Part shown: one piece after another, positions 25,837-34,511 of the stretch
Position numbering within the stretch: the stretch's first letter is position 1
How the letters are laid out: every line of letters starts with the position of its first letter
Source: an uncultured Telmatospirillum sp.
GTDB taxonomy: Bacteria > Pseudomonadota > Alphaproteobacteria > Rhodospirillales > Magnetospirillaceae
Length of the DNA stretch: 44,924 nt
Assembly: GCA_903858635.1 (NCBI GenBank)
Contig: CAIOJO010000404.1
Location: 1-44,924 of the forward strand
Reading direction: 5' to 3'
The notes under the pieces: generated by a model
The model's database searches: none
What the model was told of the DNA's origin: nothing
What the model saw: the letters and a program-made list of their open reading frames with translations, nothing else
Program-made: the position numbers and the translations under genes

Positions 25837-27186
25837 ATGGGACTGACCGCCGACATCGGGGCTTTCCTGGCGGGTATCGGGGCGACCGGCACCCCCGCCG
25901 CGGCGATTCCCATCGTCTGTACCGGCATGACCGATTGCCTGGGGGTGCTGCTGGCCGGACTGGACCAGCCGGCGACCCGCATCGCCGCGGCCGGCGTCGG
26001 CGCCCGCCTCGACCACGCCTTGCCGCTGCCCTTGGCCCGGCTGGGAGTCGACGCCCCGGCGGCGGCACTGGTGGCCGGCACCGCGGCCCATGCCCTGGAC
26101 TTCGACGATACCGGCCTCGGCGGGCATCCCAGCGCCGTGCTGCTGCCCGCCATCCTGGCCGAAGCCGAAGCGGTGCAGGCCAGCGGCGGCGCCATGATCG
26201 ACGCCTATGTCGCCGGATACGAGGTGTGGGCCGAGCTGTCCGGCCGCGACGCCGACCCCCATCACGGCAAAGGCTGGCACCCGACCGCGGTGTTCGGCAC
26301 GCTGGCCGCCGCCGCCGCCTCGGCGGTGCTGCGCCGCCTGGATGCCGCCCGGGCCAGCCAGGCGCTGGCCATCGCCGCCTCCTTCGCCGCCGGCCTGGTG
26401 GCCAATTTCGGCTCGATGACCAAGCCCTTCCAGGTCGGCCGGGCCGCCCAGTCGGGCCTGTTGGCAACCCGGCTGGCCGAGGCCGGCCTGACCGCCTCGA
26501 CCGACGCGCTGGAGCACGAACTGGGCTTCCTGCGGGCCATCTCGCCGCATGGCCGGGTCGATACCGGCCGTCCTTGCCGCCTGGGCGACGACTGGCAGAT
26601 CCTGCGCCACGGCCTTAACATCAAGCTCTACCCCATCTGCTACGCGGCACACCGCGCCCTCGACGGCATGCTCGACCTGATCGGCGAGCATGCCGTCGCC
26701 GCCGCGGCCATCGCCACGGTCGAAGTGGAGATCGGCACCACCCAGGCCACCATGCTGCGCAATCATCGTCCACAAAGCGCCACCGAGGCCAAATTCAGCG
26801 TCGAATTCGCCATGGCGGCGGCGGCCATCGCCGGCGGCTGCCGCCCCGCCCAGCTGACCGACGATTTCGTCCAGAGCCCCATGGTGCAGACCTTCCTCGA
26901 GCGGGTGCGGGTCCGGCCCAATCCGGAACAGGATCCAGAGGACCCGGTGCACGCCCCGGCCGATCGGGTGCGCCTGACCCTGACCGACGGACGACGCCTC
27001 GAATCCCTTCCGGTGGCGCGCCCCCGCGGGCATTTTCGCCGCCCCCTGGAACCGGCGGAGTTGTCAAAGAAATTCGCCGATTGCGTGGCCGACCGGCTGC
27101 GGCCGGAGCAGGCCGGCCCCCTGTTCGAACGGCTGCAGCGACTCGACCGGATGGCCGGTCCGGCCGATCTCTACGCTTTTCCTTAA
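25837..27186 (+). CDS. MmgE/PrpD family protein
   Basis: The 449-aa protein belongs to the family of 2-methylcitrate dehydratase, cis-aconitate decarboxylase and iminodisuccinate epimerase. Visible family blocks are HALDFDDTGLGGHPSAVLLP, the segment GYEVWAELSGRD then GWHPTAVFGTLAAAAA, then NFGSMTKPFQVGRAAQSGLL and LNIKLYPICYAAHRALDGML. The length is normal. It opens the plus-strand catabolic run and would dehydrate, decarboxylate or isomerise a tricarboxylate or branched acid. Which of these it does cannot be told from motifs. The gap upstream has the TATCAA-N8-TTGACA site. Confidence 0.88.
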   Translation: MGLTADIGAFLAGIGATGTPAAAIPIVCTGMTDCLGVLLAGLDQPATRIAAAGVGARLDHALPLPLARLGVDAPAAALVAGTAAHALDFDDTGLGGHPSAVLLPAILAEAEAVQASGGAMIDAYVAGYEVWAELSGRDADPHHGKGWHPTAVFGTLAAAAASAVLRRLDAARASQALAIAASFAAGLVANFGSMTKPFQVGRAAQSGLLATRLAEAGLTASTDALEHELGFLRAISPHGRVDTGRPCRLGDDWQILRHGLNIKLYPICYAAHRALDGMLDLIGEHAVAAAAIATVEVEIGTTQATMLRNHRPQSATEAKFSVEFAMAAAAIAGGCRPAQLTDDFVQSPMVQTFLERVRVRPNPEQDPEDPVHAPADRVRLTLTDGRRLESLPVARPRGHFRRPLEPAELSKKFADCVADRLRPEQAGPLFERLQRLDRMAGPADLYAFP

Positions 27187-27211
27187 AGACCGCGCCTTAG
27201 GAAGCCCAAGA

Positions 27212-28369
27212 ATGAGTCCAGCCCTACCGCTTTCCGGTCTGACCGTGGTCGAAATGGGATCCTCGGTAGCGGCCCCGTTCGGCGCCCAGGTGCTGGCCGA
27301 ACTGGGGGCGACGGTGGTCAAGATCGAGAATCCCCAGGGCGGCGACGATGCCCGGCTGTGGGGGCCGCCGGTGTTCGAGGGGGCCTCGACCACCTTTTGC
27401 GCGCTGAACCGCAACAAGTTGTCGGCCGCCGTCGACCTCAAGGACGCAGCGCAATTGACCGGGCTGCGCCGCTTCATCCTCGAGCAGGCCGATGTGGTGC
27501 TGCAGAACATGCGGTCCGGCGTGGTCGAACGCCTCGGCCTCGACGCCGTCACCTTGCAGGCCGCCAAGCCATCCTTGATCTATTGCAACCTGTCGGCCTT
27601 CGGGACGGCCGGGCCGCTGTGCGGCAAGCCCGGCTACGACCCGATGATGCAGGCCTTCGGCGGCATCATGAGCTTCACCGGCGAGGAGGGCCGCGAGCCG
27701 GTGCGGGTCGGCCCGTCGATCATCGACCAGGGCGCCGGCATGTGGGCGGTCATCGGTATTCTGGCCGCCTTGCACCGCCGTGACGCCACCGGCGAAGGCA
27801 CGGTGATCGACACCTCGCTCTACGAAACGGCGCTTGGTTGGACCACCGTCCAGGCCGCCACCTTCCTCGCCAGCGGCCGCGTGCCGCGCCGCATCGGCTC
27901 GGAAAACGCCGGCATCGCCCCCTACAAGGCCTATCGGGCCGCCGACGATGCCTGGCTGGTCATCGCCGCCGGCAACGACGGCCTGTTCCGCCGCCTGGCC
28001 GGCGTACTGGGTCATCCCGAATGGGCCGATGATCCACAGTTCCGGACCAATCCGGATCGGGTGGCCAACCGCGAACAGCTCAACCAGCTGGTGGCCGAAA
28101 CGGTGGCGACGGCCGCTTGCGCCGAGTGGCTGGCCCGGTTCGACGCCGCCGACCTGCCGGCCGCCCCGGTGCTGTCCCTCGACCAGGTGCTGGCCCACCC
28201 GCAAAGCCAGGCCGTCGCCATGCTGCAGCCGGCGCCGGACGGCGGCCTGCCGCTGCTGGGCATCCCGCTGCAGTTCGACGGGGTTCGCCCGCCCTATCGG
28301 TCGCCCCCGCCAAGCCTGGGCCGCGACACGGCGGCATTGCAGTCGATTGACCGGAGGGCTGGAGAATGA
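27212..28369 (+). CDS. CaiB/BaiF family CoA-transferase (class III)
   Basis: The 385-aa protein has the family start LTVVEMGSSVAAPFGAQVLA, VKIENPQGGDDAR, the catalytic aspartate Asp143 in PGYDPMMQAFGG, and FTGEEGREPVRVGPSIID. It moves CoA from a donor such as succinyl-CoA to a carboxylate, giving the acyl-CoA used by the following hydratase and dehydrogenase. Known relatives act on formate/oxalate, carnitine, citramalate, mesaconate and itaconate. It follows the MmgE/PrpD gene by 25 nt and overlaps the next start by 4 nt (ATGA). Confidence 0.92.
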   Translation: MSPALPLSGLTVVEMGSSVAAPFGAQVLAELGATVVKIENPQGGDDARLWGPPVFEGASTTFCALNRNKLSAAVDLKDAAQLTGLRRFILEQADVVLQNMRSGVVERLGLDAVTLQAAKPSLIYCNLSAFGTAGPLCGKPGYDPMMQAFGGIMSFTGEEGREPVRVGPSIIDQGAGMWAVIGILAALHRRDATGEGTVIDTSLYETALGWTTVQAATFLASGRVPRRIGSENAGIAPYKAYRAADDAWLVIAAGNDGLFRRLAGVLGHPEWADDPQFRTNPDRVANREQLNQLVAETVATAACAEWLARFDAADLPAAPVLSLDQVLAHPQSQAVAMLQPAPDGGLPLLGIPLQFDGVRPPYRSPPPSLGRDTAALQSIDRRAGE

Positions 28370-29166
28370 CCGTGCCGAGCAACCTGCGTTCCCTGCGGGT
28401 CGAGGAGGCGGCACCGGGAATCCTGGTGGTCAGCTTCAATCGGCCCGAGCTGCGCAATGCCATCAGCACCGCCGTCTGCGAGGACCTGCGCGAGGTGTTC
28501 GGGCCGCTGGTGTTCACCCCGGGCGAGTGGCGCGCGGTGATCCTGACCGGGGCCGGCGACCAGGCCTTCTCGGCCGGGGGCGACCTCAAGGAACGCCAAG
28601 GCATGAGCGATGAGGCGTGGCGCCTGCAGCACGCCATCATCGAGGAAAGCGCCTATGCCATCCTCAACAGCGCCGTTCCGGTGATCGCCGCGGTCAACGG
28701 TGCCGCCTTTGGCGGCGGCTGCGAGCTGGCCCTGTGCTGCGACCTGATCTACGCCTCGACCAGCGCCCGCTTCGGATTGCCGGAAGTCACCCGCGGCATC
28801 ATGCCGGGGGCGGGCGGGACCCAGACCCTGGCTCGCGCCGTGGGCGAACGGCGGGCCAAGGAGATCATCCTGTCGGGCCAACCCTTCACCGCCCAGCAGG
28901 CCCTCGACTGGGGCATGGTCAACCAGCTCTGCGCCCCCGACCGCCTGATGCCCACCGTGCTCGACCTGGCCAGGACCGTCGCCGCCAATGCGCCGATCGC
29001 CGTTCGCCAGGCCAAGAAGGCGATCCACCACGGCCTGCAGACCGACCTGACCAGCGGCCTGCTGTTCGAGGTGCAGGCCTATGAACGGATGGTCTCGACG
29101 GAAGACCGTCATGAAGGCGTCCGTGCCTTCAACGAGAAGCGCAAGCCCCGGTTCCAGGGGCGCTGA
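28366..29166 (+). CDS. Enoyl-CoA hydratase/isomerase family protein
   Basis: The 266-aa crotonase-fold protein has oxyanion-hole segments AFSAGGDLKER and NGAAFGGGCELALCCDL. Both catalytic glutamates of true hydratases are present: Glu120 in GGCEL and Glu140 in LPEVTRGIMPGAGGTQ, 20 residues apart as in rat mitochondrial hydratase. Hydration of an enoyl-CoA made by the neighbouring dehydrogenase is the simplest role. Translation is coupled to the CoA-transferase through ATGA, and the next gene starts 3 nt after its stop. Confidence 0.92.
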   Translation: MTVPSNLRSLRVEEAAPGILVVSFNRPELRNAISTAVCEDLREVFGPLVFTPGEWRAVILTGAGDQAFSAGGDLKERQGMSDEAWRLQHAIIEESAYAILNSAVPVIAAVNGAAFGGGCELALCCDLIYASTSARFGLPEVTRGIMPGAGGTQTLARAVGERRAKEIILSGQPFTAQQALDWGMVNQLCAPDRLMPTVLDLARTVAANAPIAVRQAKKAIHHGLQTDLTSGLLFEVQAYERMVSTEDRHEGVRAFNEKRKPRFQGR

Positions 29167-29169
29167 GCA

Positions 29170-30378
29170 ATGGAAGACCGCAAGGCCATGACCGACACCG
29201 TCACCAACGTGCCCACCAATGTGCCCTTGGGCGAGGACTACCCGGAAATCCGCGAGGCCATTCGCGCCATTTGCCGCAACTATCCGGGCAAGTATTGGCG
29301 CGACCTCGAGGCCAAGGACGAATACCCCGACGCCTTCGTCAGCGAGTTGAGCCAGGCCGGCTATCTGGGCGCCCTGATCCCCGAGGCCTATGGCGGCTCC
29401 GGCCTGCCGGTGCGGGCCGGCGGGGTGATCCTCGAGGAGATCCATGCCAGCGGTTGCAGCGCGGCCGCCTGCCATGCCCAGATGTACATGATGGGAACCA
29501 TGCTGCGGCATGGCAGCGACGAGCAAAAACGCCGCTACCTGCCCGGTATCGCCGACGGCACCATTCGCTTCCAGGCCTTCGGCGTCACCGAGCCGACCAC
29601 CGGCTCCGACACCACCCAGCTGAAGACCCGGGCGGTGCGGGACGGCGACCATTACCTGGTCAACGGCCAGAAGGTGTGGACCTCGCGCGCCCACAAGTCG
29701 GATCTGATGACGCTCCTGGTGCGGACCACCCCCCTCGACCAGGTGAAGAAGCGCAGCGAAGGGCTGTCGGTGCTGCTGGTCGACATGCATGAGGCGCTGG
29801 GACATGGCCTGACGCTGCGGCGCATCGACACCATGGTCAATCACCAGACCAACGAAGTGTTCATCGACAATCTGCGGGTACCGGTGGCCAATCTGATCGG
29901 CGAGGAGGGCCAGGGCTTCCGTTACATCCTCGACGGCATGAACGCCGAACGGATCCTGGTGTCCTCGGAATCCCTGGGCGATGCCCGCTATTTCATCCGG
30001 CGGGCCAGCGAATATGCCTGCGAGCGGGTGGTGTTCGGGCGGCCGATCGGCCAGAACCAGGCGGTGCAGTTCCCCATCGCCCGCGCCTATGCCGAGTGGA
30101 AGGCGGCCGACCTGATGGTCCGCGCCGCCGCCGCCCTGTTCGACAGCGGCAAGCCGTGCGGCGAAGAGGCCAATACCGCCAAATTGCTGGCTTCGGAGGC
30201 CGCCTGGCACGCCGCCGAGGCCTGCATGCAGACCTTCGGCGGCTTCGCCGTGGCGCGCGAGTTCGACATCGAACGCAAATGGCGCGAATGCCGGCTGGCC
30301 CAGATCGCGCCGATCTCGACCAATCTGATCCTGGCCTATCTCGGCCAGAACGTTCTCGGCATGCCAAGATCTTATTGA
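29170..30378 (+). CDS. Acyl-CoA dehydrogenase
   Basis: The 402-aa FAD enzyme has an N-terminal helical domain (AGYLGALIPEAYGGSGLPVR), a middle beta domain (QAFGVTEPTTGSDTTQLKT, VNGQKVWTSRAHKSDLMTL) and a C-terminal helical domain (GMNAERILVSSESLGDARYF). The candidate catalytic base is Glu364 in FGGFAVAREFDIER, at the position of Glu376 in medium-chain dehydrogenase. It oxidises an acyl-CoA to the 2-enoyl-CoA and passes electrons to ETF. Given the neighbours, a branched or dicarboxylyl-CoA is likely (inference). ATG 29188 is an alternative start. Confidence 0.92.
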   Translation: MEDRKAMTDTVTNVPTNVPLGEDYPEIREAIRAICRNYPGKYWRDLEAKDEYPDAFVSELSQAGYLGALIPEAYGGSGLPVRAGGVILEEIHASGCSAAACHAQMYMMGTMLRHGSDEQKRRYLPGIADGTIRFQAFGVTEPTTGSDTTQLKTRAVRDGDHYLVNGQKVWTSRAHKSDLMTLLVRTTPLDQVKKRSEGLSVLLVDMHEALGHGLTLRRIDTMVNHQTNEVFIDNLRVPVANLIGEEGQGFRYILDGMNAERILVSSESLGDARYFIRRASEYACERVVFGRPIGQNQAVQFPIARAYAEWKAADLMVRAAAALFDSGKPCGEEANTAKLLASEAAWHAAEACMQTFGGFAVAREFDIERKWRECRLAQIAPISTNLILAYLGQNVLGMPRSY

Positions 30379-30396
30379 TGAGCGGAGAATTTGTTC

Positions 30397-30492
30397 AGTG
30401 GGGCCGGCGTCCCTGCCGGCCTGCGCCGCGGAGCGGCGGAAATGCTGGTCTTCCGGCTCCGCCGGAACGCCGGCACGGAGGCCGGCGCCACT
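30397..30492. repeat. 96-bp cloverleaf-like palindromic repeat, copy 2
   Basis: Same length and design as 2735-2830: 24-bp outer arms (three mismatches here) around hairpins CGCCGC-gga-GCGGCG and TTCCGGC-tcc-GCCGGAA. Unlike copy 1 it lies between two genes of the same strand, the acyl-CoA dehydrogenase and the transporter binding protein, where it could protect mRNA ends or lower read-through. Confidence 0.85.
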
Positions 30493-30534
30493 AAAAAGAG
30501 CCATCGTCAAAAAACAAACGGGAGGACAACAACC

Positions 30535-31689
30535 ATGCGAATCACCGCACTACTGGCCGGACTGGCCCTGGCCGTCTCGGTCGCCCAGGCGCAGGCGGAA
30601 ACCGTGGTCAAGGTCGGCGTCACGGCGGCCATCACCGGGCCGGCGGCCGCGCTGGGCATCGGCGCCAAGAATGCGTTCAGCCTGATGCCCGACCATATCG
30701 GCGACATCAAGGTCCAGATCATCGTCCTCGACGACGCCACCGACACCACCAAGGCGGTGGTCAACACCAACAAGCTGATCAACGAAGAGCAGGTCGACGT
30801 GATGGTCGGTTCGTCGACCTCGCCGCAAGCCCTGGCGATGATCAATCCGATCTTCGAGGCCAAGGTGCCCCTCATCTCGCTGGCCGCCTCGGCCTCCATC
30901 GTCGAGCCGATGGACGAGAAGCGCCATTGGGTGTTCAAGACGGCGGCCAATGATTCGGTGATGGCCGACGGCATCGCCCGCCACGCCGCCCTCAAGGGCA
31001 TCAAGACCATGGGCTTCATCGGCTTCGACGATTCCTACGGCGAGAGCTGGCTGCAGCAGTTCAAGCGCTTTGCCGAACGGGACGGCATCCAGCTGGTCGC
31101 CGTGGAACGCTACAGCCGCCAGGACACCAGCGTCGTCGGCCAGGTGCTGAAGGTGATGGCGGCCAAGCCCGACGCCATCCTGATCGCCGGATCCAGCGCC
31201 CCGGCGGCGATGCCGCATGTGGAACTGAAGGCGCGCGGCTACAAGGGCGTCATCTACCAGACGCACGGTTCGGCCAGCTCGGACTTCCTGAAGGTCGGCG
31301 GCGCCGCTTTGAACGGCGGCTATGTCTCGGTGGGGCCCAATCTGGTATGGTCGCAGCTCCCCGACAGCAATCCGACCAAGGCGGTCAGCGCCACCCTGGT
31401 GCCACGCTACGAAGAGAAATTCGGCAAGAACAGCTGGTCGAATTTCGCCGGCCAGGCCTACGACGTCTGGCTGATTCTGTCGGCCGCGATTCCGGTCGCC
31501 ATCAAGCAGGCGCAGCCGGGCACCCCGGCCTTCCGCGCCGCCCTGCGCGACGCCATCGAGGGGATCAAGGACCTGCCGGCCAATGCCGGCGTCTTCAGCT
31601 TCAGCCCGACCGACCACGCCGGCCTCGATGCGCGGGCCCGGGTGATCGTCCAGATCGTCGACGGCAAATGGAAGTACGACGCGCAATAG
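30535..31689 (+). CDS. Liv-type ABC transporter periplasmic substrate-binding protein
   Basis: The 384-aa precursor has a clear signal peptide (MRITALLAGLALAVSVAQAQ, cleavage near AQA-ET). The mature part is a type I periplasmic binding protein of the LivK/branched-chain amino acid group: VKVGVTAAITGPAAALGIGA, DDATDTTKAVVNTNKLI, VDVMVGSSTSPQALAM and GFIGFDDSYGESW. GGGAGGA at 30520-30526 sets the start. In this family the ligand is often an aromatic or dicarboxylic acid rather than an amino acid, and the context suggests the substrate of the catabolic genes. Confidence 0.92.
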   Translation: MRITALLAGLALAVSVAQAQAETVVKVGVTAAITGPAAALGIGAKNAFSLMPDHIGDIKVQIIVLDDATDTTKAVVNTNKLINEEQVDVMVGSSTSPQALAMINPIFEAKVPLISLAASASIVEPMDEKRHWVFKTAANDSVMADGIARHAALKGIKTMGFIGFDDSYGESWLQQFKRFAERDGIQLVAVERYSRQDTSVVGQVLKVMAAKPDAILIAGSSAPAAMPHVELKARGYKGVIYQTHGSASSDFLKVGGAALNGGYVSVGPNLVWSQLPDSNPTKAVSATLVPRYEEKFGKNSWSNFAGQAYDVWLILSAAIPVAIKQAQPGTPAFRAALRDAIEGIKDLPANAGVFSFSPTDHAGLDARARVIVQIVDGKWKYDAQ

Positions 31690-31710
31690 GCGCGCCGGAG
31701 GGTCGAGGCG

Positions 31711-32745
31711 ATGACGAGCGACATCATCCTGTTCCTGATCCAGGACGGGATCGCCAATGGTGCCATCTATGCACTGCTTGGACTGGCCATCGTGCTCGTC
31801 TTCGCCGTCACCCGGATCATCATGGTGCCGCAGGGGATCTTCATCTCCTACGCCGCCCTGTCGCTGTCCTGGCTGGAGAGCAACCTGGTGCCACCGACCG
31901 CCTGGCTGCTGCTGGCGCTGGGCCTGCTGACCGCCGGCATCGAATGCTGGCAGGCCAGGCGGCGGCCGCGGGCGATGCGGGCGCCGCTGGTCAAATACGT
32001 GGTCCTTCCCGCCGCCCTCCTCGGGCTGTGCTGGTTGCTGGCGCCGCAGGACCTGCCCCAAATGGCGCGAATGGCGCTCGCCCTGGCGCTGGTGGTGCCG
32101 TTCGGGCCGATCATGTACCGGCTGGCGTTCCAGCCGGTGGCCGGAGCGTCGCCTTTGGTCCTGCTGCTGATCTCGGTGGCGGTGTTCATCGCCCTCACCA
32201 GCCTGGGCCTGGTGATCTTCGGGCCGGAGGGAGTCCGCACGGCACCGATCGCCACCGCCAGCTTCACCCTCGGGGTGCTCGATCTGAGCGCGCAGAGTCT
32301 GTGGGTGGTGGGGATGACCGCCCTGTTGATGGTGCTGCTCTACCTGTTCTTCGGCCGCACCATCGCCGGCAAGGCGCTGCATGCGACCGCGGTCAACCGG
32401 ATCGGCGCCAAGCTGGTCGGCATCGAAACCAACGCCGCCGGCGGCCTCGCCTTCACCCTCGCCGCGGCGATCGGCGCCCTGTCCGGCATCCTGATCTCGC
32501 CGATCACCACCATCTACTACGACACCGGCTTCCTGATGGGGTTGAAGGGGTTCATCGCCGCCATCATCGGCGGCCTCCTCAGCTATCCCTTGACCGTGAT
32601 CAGCGCCCTGGTCATCGGCATCATCGAGTCCTTTTCCTCGTTCTCGGCCAGCCTTTACAAGGAGGTCATCGTCTTCAGCCTGATCCTCCCGGTTCTGCTG
32701 CTGCGCTCGCTGGGGCGGCGCGATATCGGCGAGGACGAGCAATGA
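31711..32745 (+). CDS. Liv-type ABC transporter permease, LivH-like
   Basis: The 344-aa inner-membrane permease has about eight hydrophobic segments. It starts MTSDIILFLIQDGIANGAIY and has the family block GLAIVLVFAVTRIIMVPQGI. The typical C-terminal core is FTLAAAIGALSGILISPITT, then GLKGFIAAIIGGLLSYPLTV. It is longer than most LivH proteins because of an inserted hydrophilic stretch with two extra helices (about residues 75-125). Its TGA overlaps the next ATG. Confidence 0.9.
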   Translation: MTSDIILFLIQDGIANGAIYALLGLAIVLVFAVTRIIMVPQGIFISYAALSLSWLESNLVPPTAWLLLALGLLTAGIECWQARRRPRAMRAPLVKYVVLPAALLGLCWLLAPQDLPQMARMALALALVVPFGPIMYRLAFQPVAGASPLVLLLISVAVFIALTSLGLVIFGPEGVRTAPIATASFTLGVLDLSAQSLWVVGMTALLMVLLYLFFGRTIAGKALHATAVNRIGAKLVGIETNAAGGLAFTLAAAIGALSGILISPITTIYYDTGFLMGLKGFIAAIIGGLLSYPLTVISALVIGIIESFSSFSASLYKEVIVFSLILPVLLLRSLGRRDIGEDEQ

Positions 32746-34511
32746 CCTCGCGCCGCATCCTGCTGCTGATCGTCCTGGCCGGGCTGGCGGTGGCCCCGGC
32801 GGTGCTGTCGCCGTTCATGGTCACCCTGCTGATCTTCATCGGCATCTACAGCATCGTCGCCCTCGGCCTGGTCCTGCTGACCGGGGTGGCGGGCCTGACC
32901 TCGTTCGGCCAGGCCGCCTTCGTCGGTCTCGGCGCCTACACCACGGCCTACCTCACCACCACCATCGGACTGTCGCCCTGGCTGACCCTGCTGATCGGCC
33001 TCGGCCTGACCGCCGCCGCCGCCTTCGTGCTGGGCGCCGTGACCTTGCGTCTGTCCGGCCATTACCTGCCGGTCAGCACCATCGCCTGGGGCATCAGCAG
33101 CTATTACCTGTTCGCCCATGTCGACGGCCTGGGCGGCGCCACCGGCATCACCGACATCCCGCCGATCGAGGCCTTCGGCTATCCCTTCCTGACCCGGGAA
33201 AGCCTTTACTATCCGATCTGGCTGACCGTCCTGGTGACCATGCAGCTGATCGTCAATCTGCTCGATTCGCGGCCGGGCCGGGCCATCCGCGCCCTGCGCG
33301 GCGGGATCCTGATGGCCGAGAGCTTCGGCATCGCCACCCCGCGCTACAAGATGGCCGCCTTCATCATCTCGGCCCTGCTCGCCTGCATCGCCGGCTGGCT
33401 TTATGCGCATCTGCTGCGCTTCGTCAATCCGACCCCGTTCCACCTCGACGCCGGCATCAATTATCTGTTCATGGTGGTGATCGGTGGCGCCTCGCAGGTG
33501 TGGGGCGCAGTGCTCGGCGCCGGCATCCTGACCATCCTGCAAAATTATCTGCAGGACCTGCTGCCGCATCTGTTCGGCCAGACCGGCAATTACGAAGCGA
33601 TCGCCCTGGGTGTCTGCATCGTGCTGCTGCTGCAACGCACGCAGCAAGGCGCGGTCAGCCTGCTCGACCGCCTGTTGCCGCCGCCGCCGGCGGCGCCGCC
33701 CGGCGAGGTGACGGCGGCAGAGCGGCTGCCCGAACGGCCGCCCCTGCCGCCCGGGACCCGGCTCTTGGTGGTGATGGGCGCCAGCAAGCGGTTCGGCGGG
33801 TTGACCGCGGTGAACAATCTCAGCTTCTCGATCGAAGCCGGCGAGATCGTCGGGCTGATCGGCCCCAACGGGGCCGGCAAGAGCACCGCCTTCAACCTCA
33901 TTTCCGGCGTGCTGCCGCTGTCCTCGGGCGAGATCCGCTATCTCGGCCGACGCATCGACAACCGGTCGTCACGGCGGATCGCCCGCCTCGGCCTGGCCCG
34001 CAGCTTCCAGCATACGCGGCTGCTGCCCGACATGACCGTCATCGAGAATGTGATGATCGGCGCCCATCTGCGCTCGCGGGCCGGCATCCTGCGGGCCTTG
34101 CTGCGCCTCGACCGGGCCGAAGAGCGCAGCATTCGCGCCGAGGCGGCCCGCCATCTGCACCGCGTCGGCCTGGCCGACTCGATGCACCTGGCGGCCGGCA
34201 GCCTGGCCCTCGGCCAGCAGCGGATCTTGGAGATTGCCCGGGCCCTGTGTGCCGACCCCACTTTGCTGCTGCTCGACGAGCCGGCGGCCGGCCTGCGCTA
34301 TCAGGAAAAACAGACTCTGGCGGCGTTGCTGTCGCAGTTGCGGAGCGAAAACGTCAGCATCCTGCTGGTCGAGCACGACATGGACTTCGTGATGAACCTG
34401 GTCGACCGGTTGGTGGTGGTCGACTTCGGCGAAATGATCGCCCAGGGACTCCCCGAGCAGGTGCAGGCCGATCCGCGGGTGGTGGAAGCCTATCTGGGGG
34501 GTATCGAATGA
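32742..34511 (+). CDS. Liv-type permease-ATPase fusion (LivM-LivG)
   Basis: The 589-aa protein joins two subunits that are usually separate. Residues 1-310 are a LivM-like permease (YSIVALGLVLLTGVAGLTSF, GHYLPVSTIAWGISSYYLFA, FMVVIGGASQVWGAVLGAGI). A Pro-rich linker (LPPPPAAPPGEVTAAERLPE) leads to a LivG-like ATPase with Walker A GPNGAGKST, a modified signature LALGQQR, Walker B LLLLDEPAAGL and the switch His in LLVEHDMDF. ATG 32742 overlaps the LivH stop and is preferred over the far longer open frame that runs back into other genes. Its own stop overlaps livF as ATGA. Confidence 0.92.
   Translation: MTSRRILLLIVLAGLAVAPAVLSPFMVTLLIFIGIYSIVALGLVLLTGVAGLTSFGQAAFVGLGAYTTAYLTTTIGLSPWLTLLIGLGLTAAAAFVLGAVTLRLSGHYLPVSTIAWGISSYYLFAHVDGLGGATGITDIPPIEAFGYPFLTRESLYYPIWLTVLVTMQLIVNLLDSRPGRAIRALRGGILMAESFGIATPRYKMAAFIISALLACIAGWLYAHLLRFVNPTPFHLDAGINYLFMVVIGGASQVWGAVLGAGILTILQNYLQDLLPHLFGQTGNYEAIALGVCIVLLLQRTQQGAVSLLDRLLPPPPAAPPGEVTAAERLPERPPLPPGTRLLVVMGASKRFGGLTAVNNLSFSIEAGEIVGLIGPNGAGKSTAFNLISGVLPLSSGEIRYLGRRIDNRSSRRIARLGLARSFQHTRLLPDMTVIENVMIGAHLRSRAGILRALLRLDRAEERSIRAEAARHLHRVGLADSMHLAAGSLALGQQRILEIARALCADPTLLLLDEPAAGLRYQEKQTLAALLSQLRSENVSILLVEHDMDFVMNLVDRLVVVDFGEMIAQGLPEQVQADPRVVEAYLGGIE

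Noticed and set aside
28294-30510. 738-codon minus-strand open frame opposite the hydratase and dehydrogenase
   Set aside because: Overlaps two well-supported enzymes and runs through the palindromic repeat; a composition artefact.
31347-32741. Long N-terminal extension of the LivM-LivG fusion
   Set aside because: Lies in another frame of the binding-protein and LivH genes; the ATGA overlap at 32742 gives a better start.
30550-32742. 730-codon minus-strand open frame opposite the transporter genes
   Set aside because: Antisense to the binding protein and permease; Asp/Gln/His-rich shadow.
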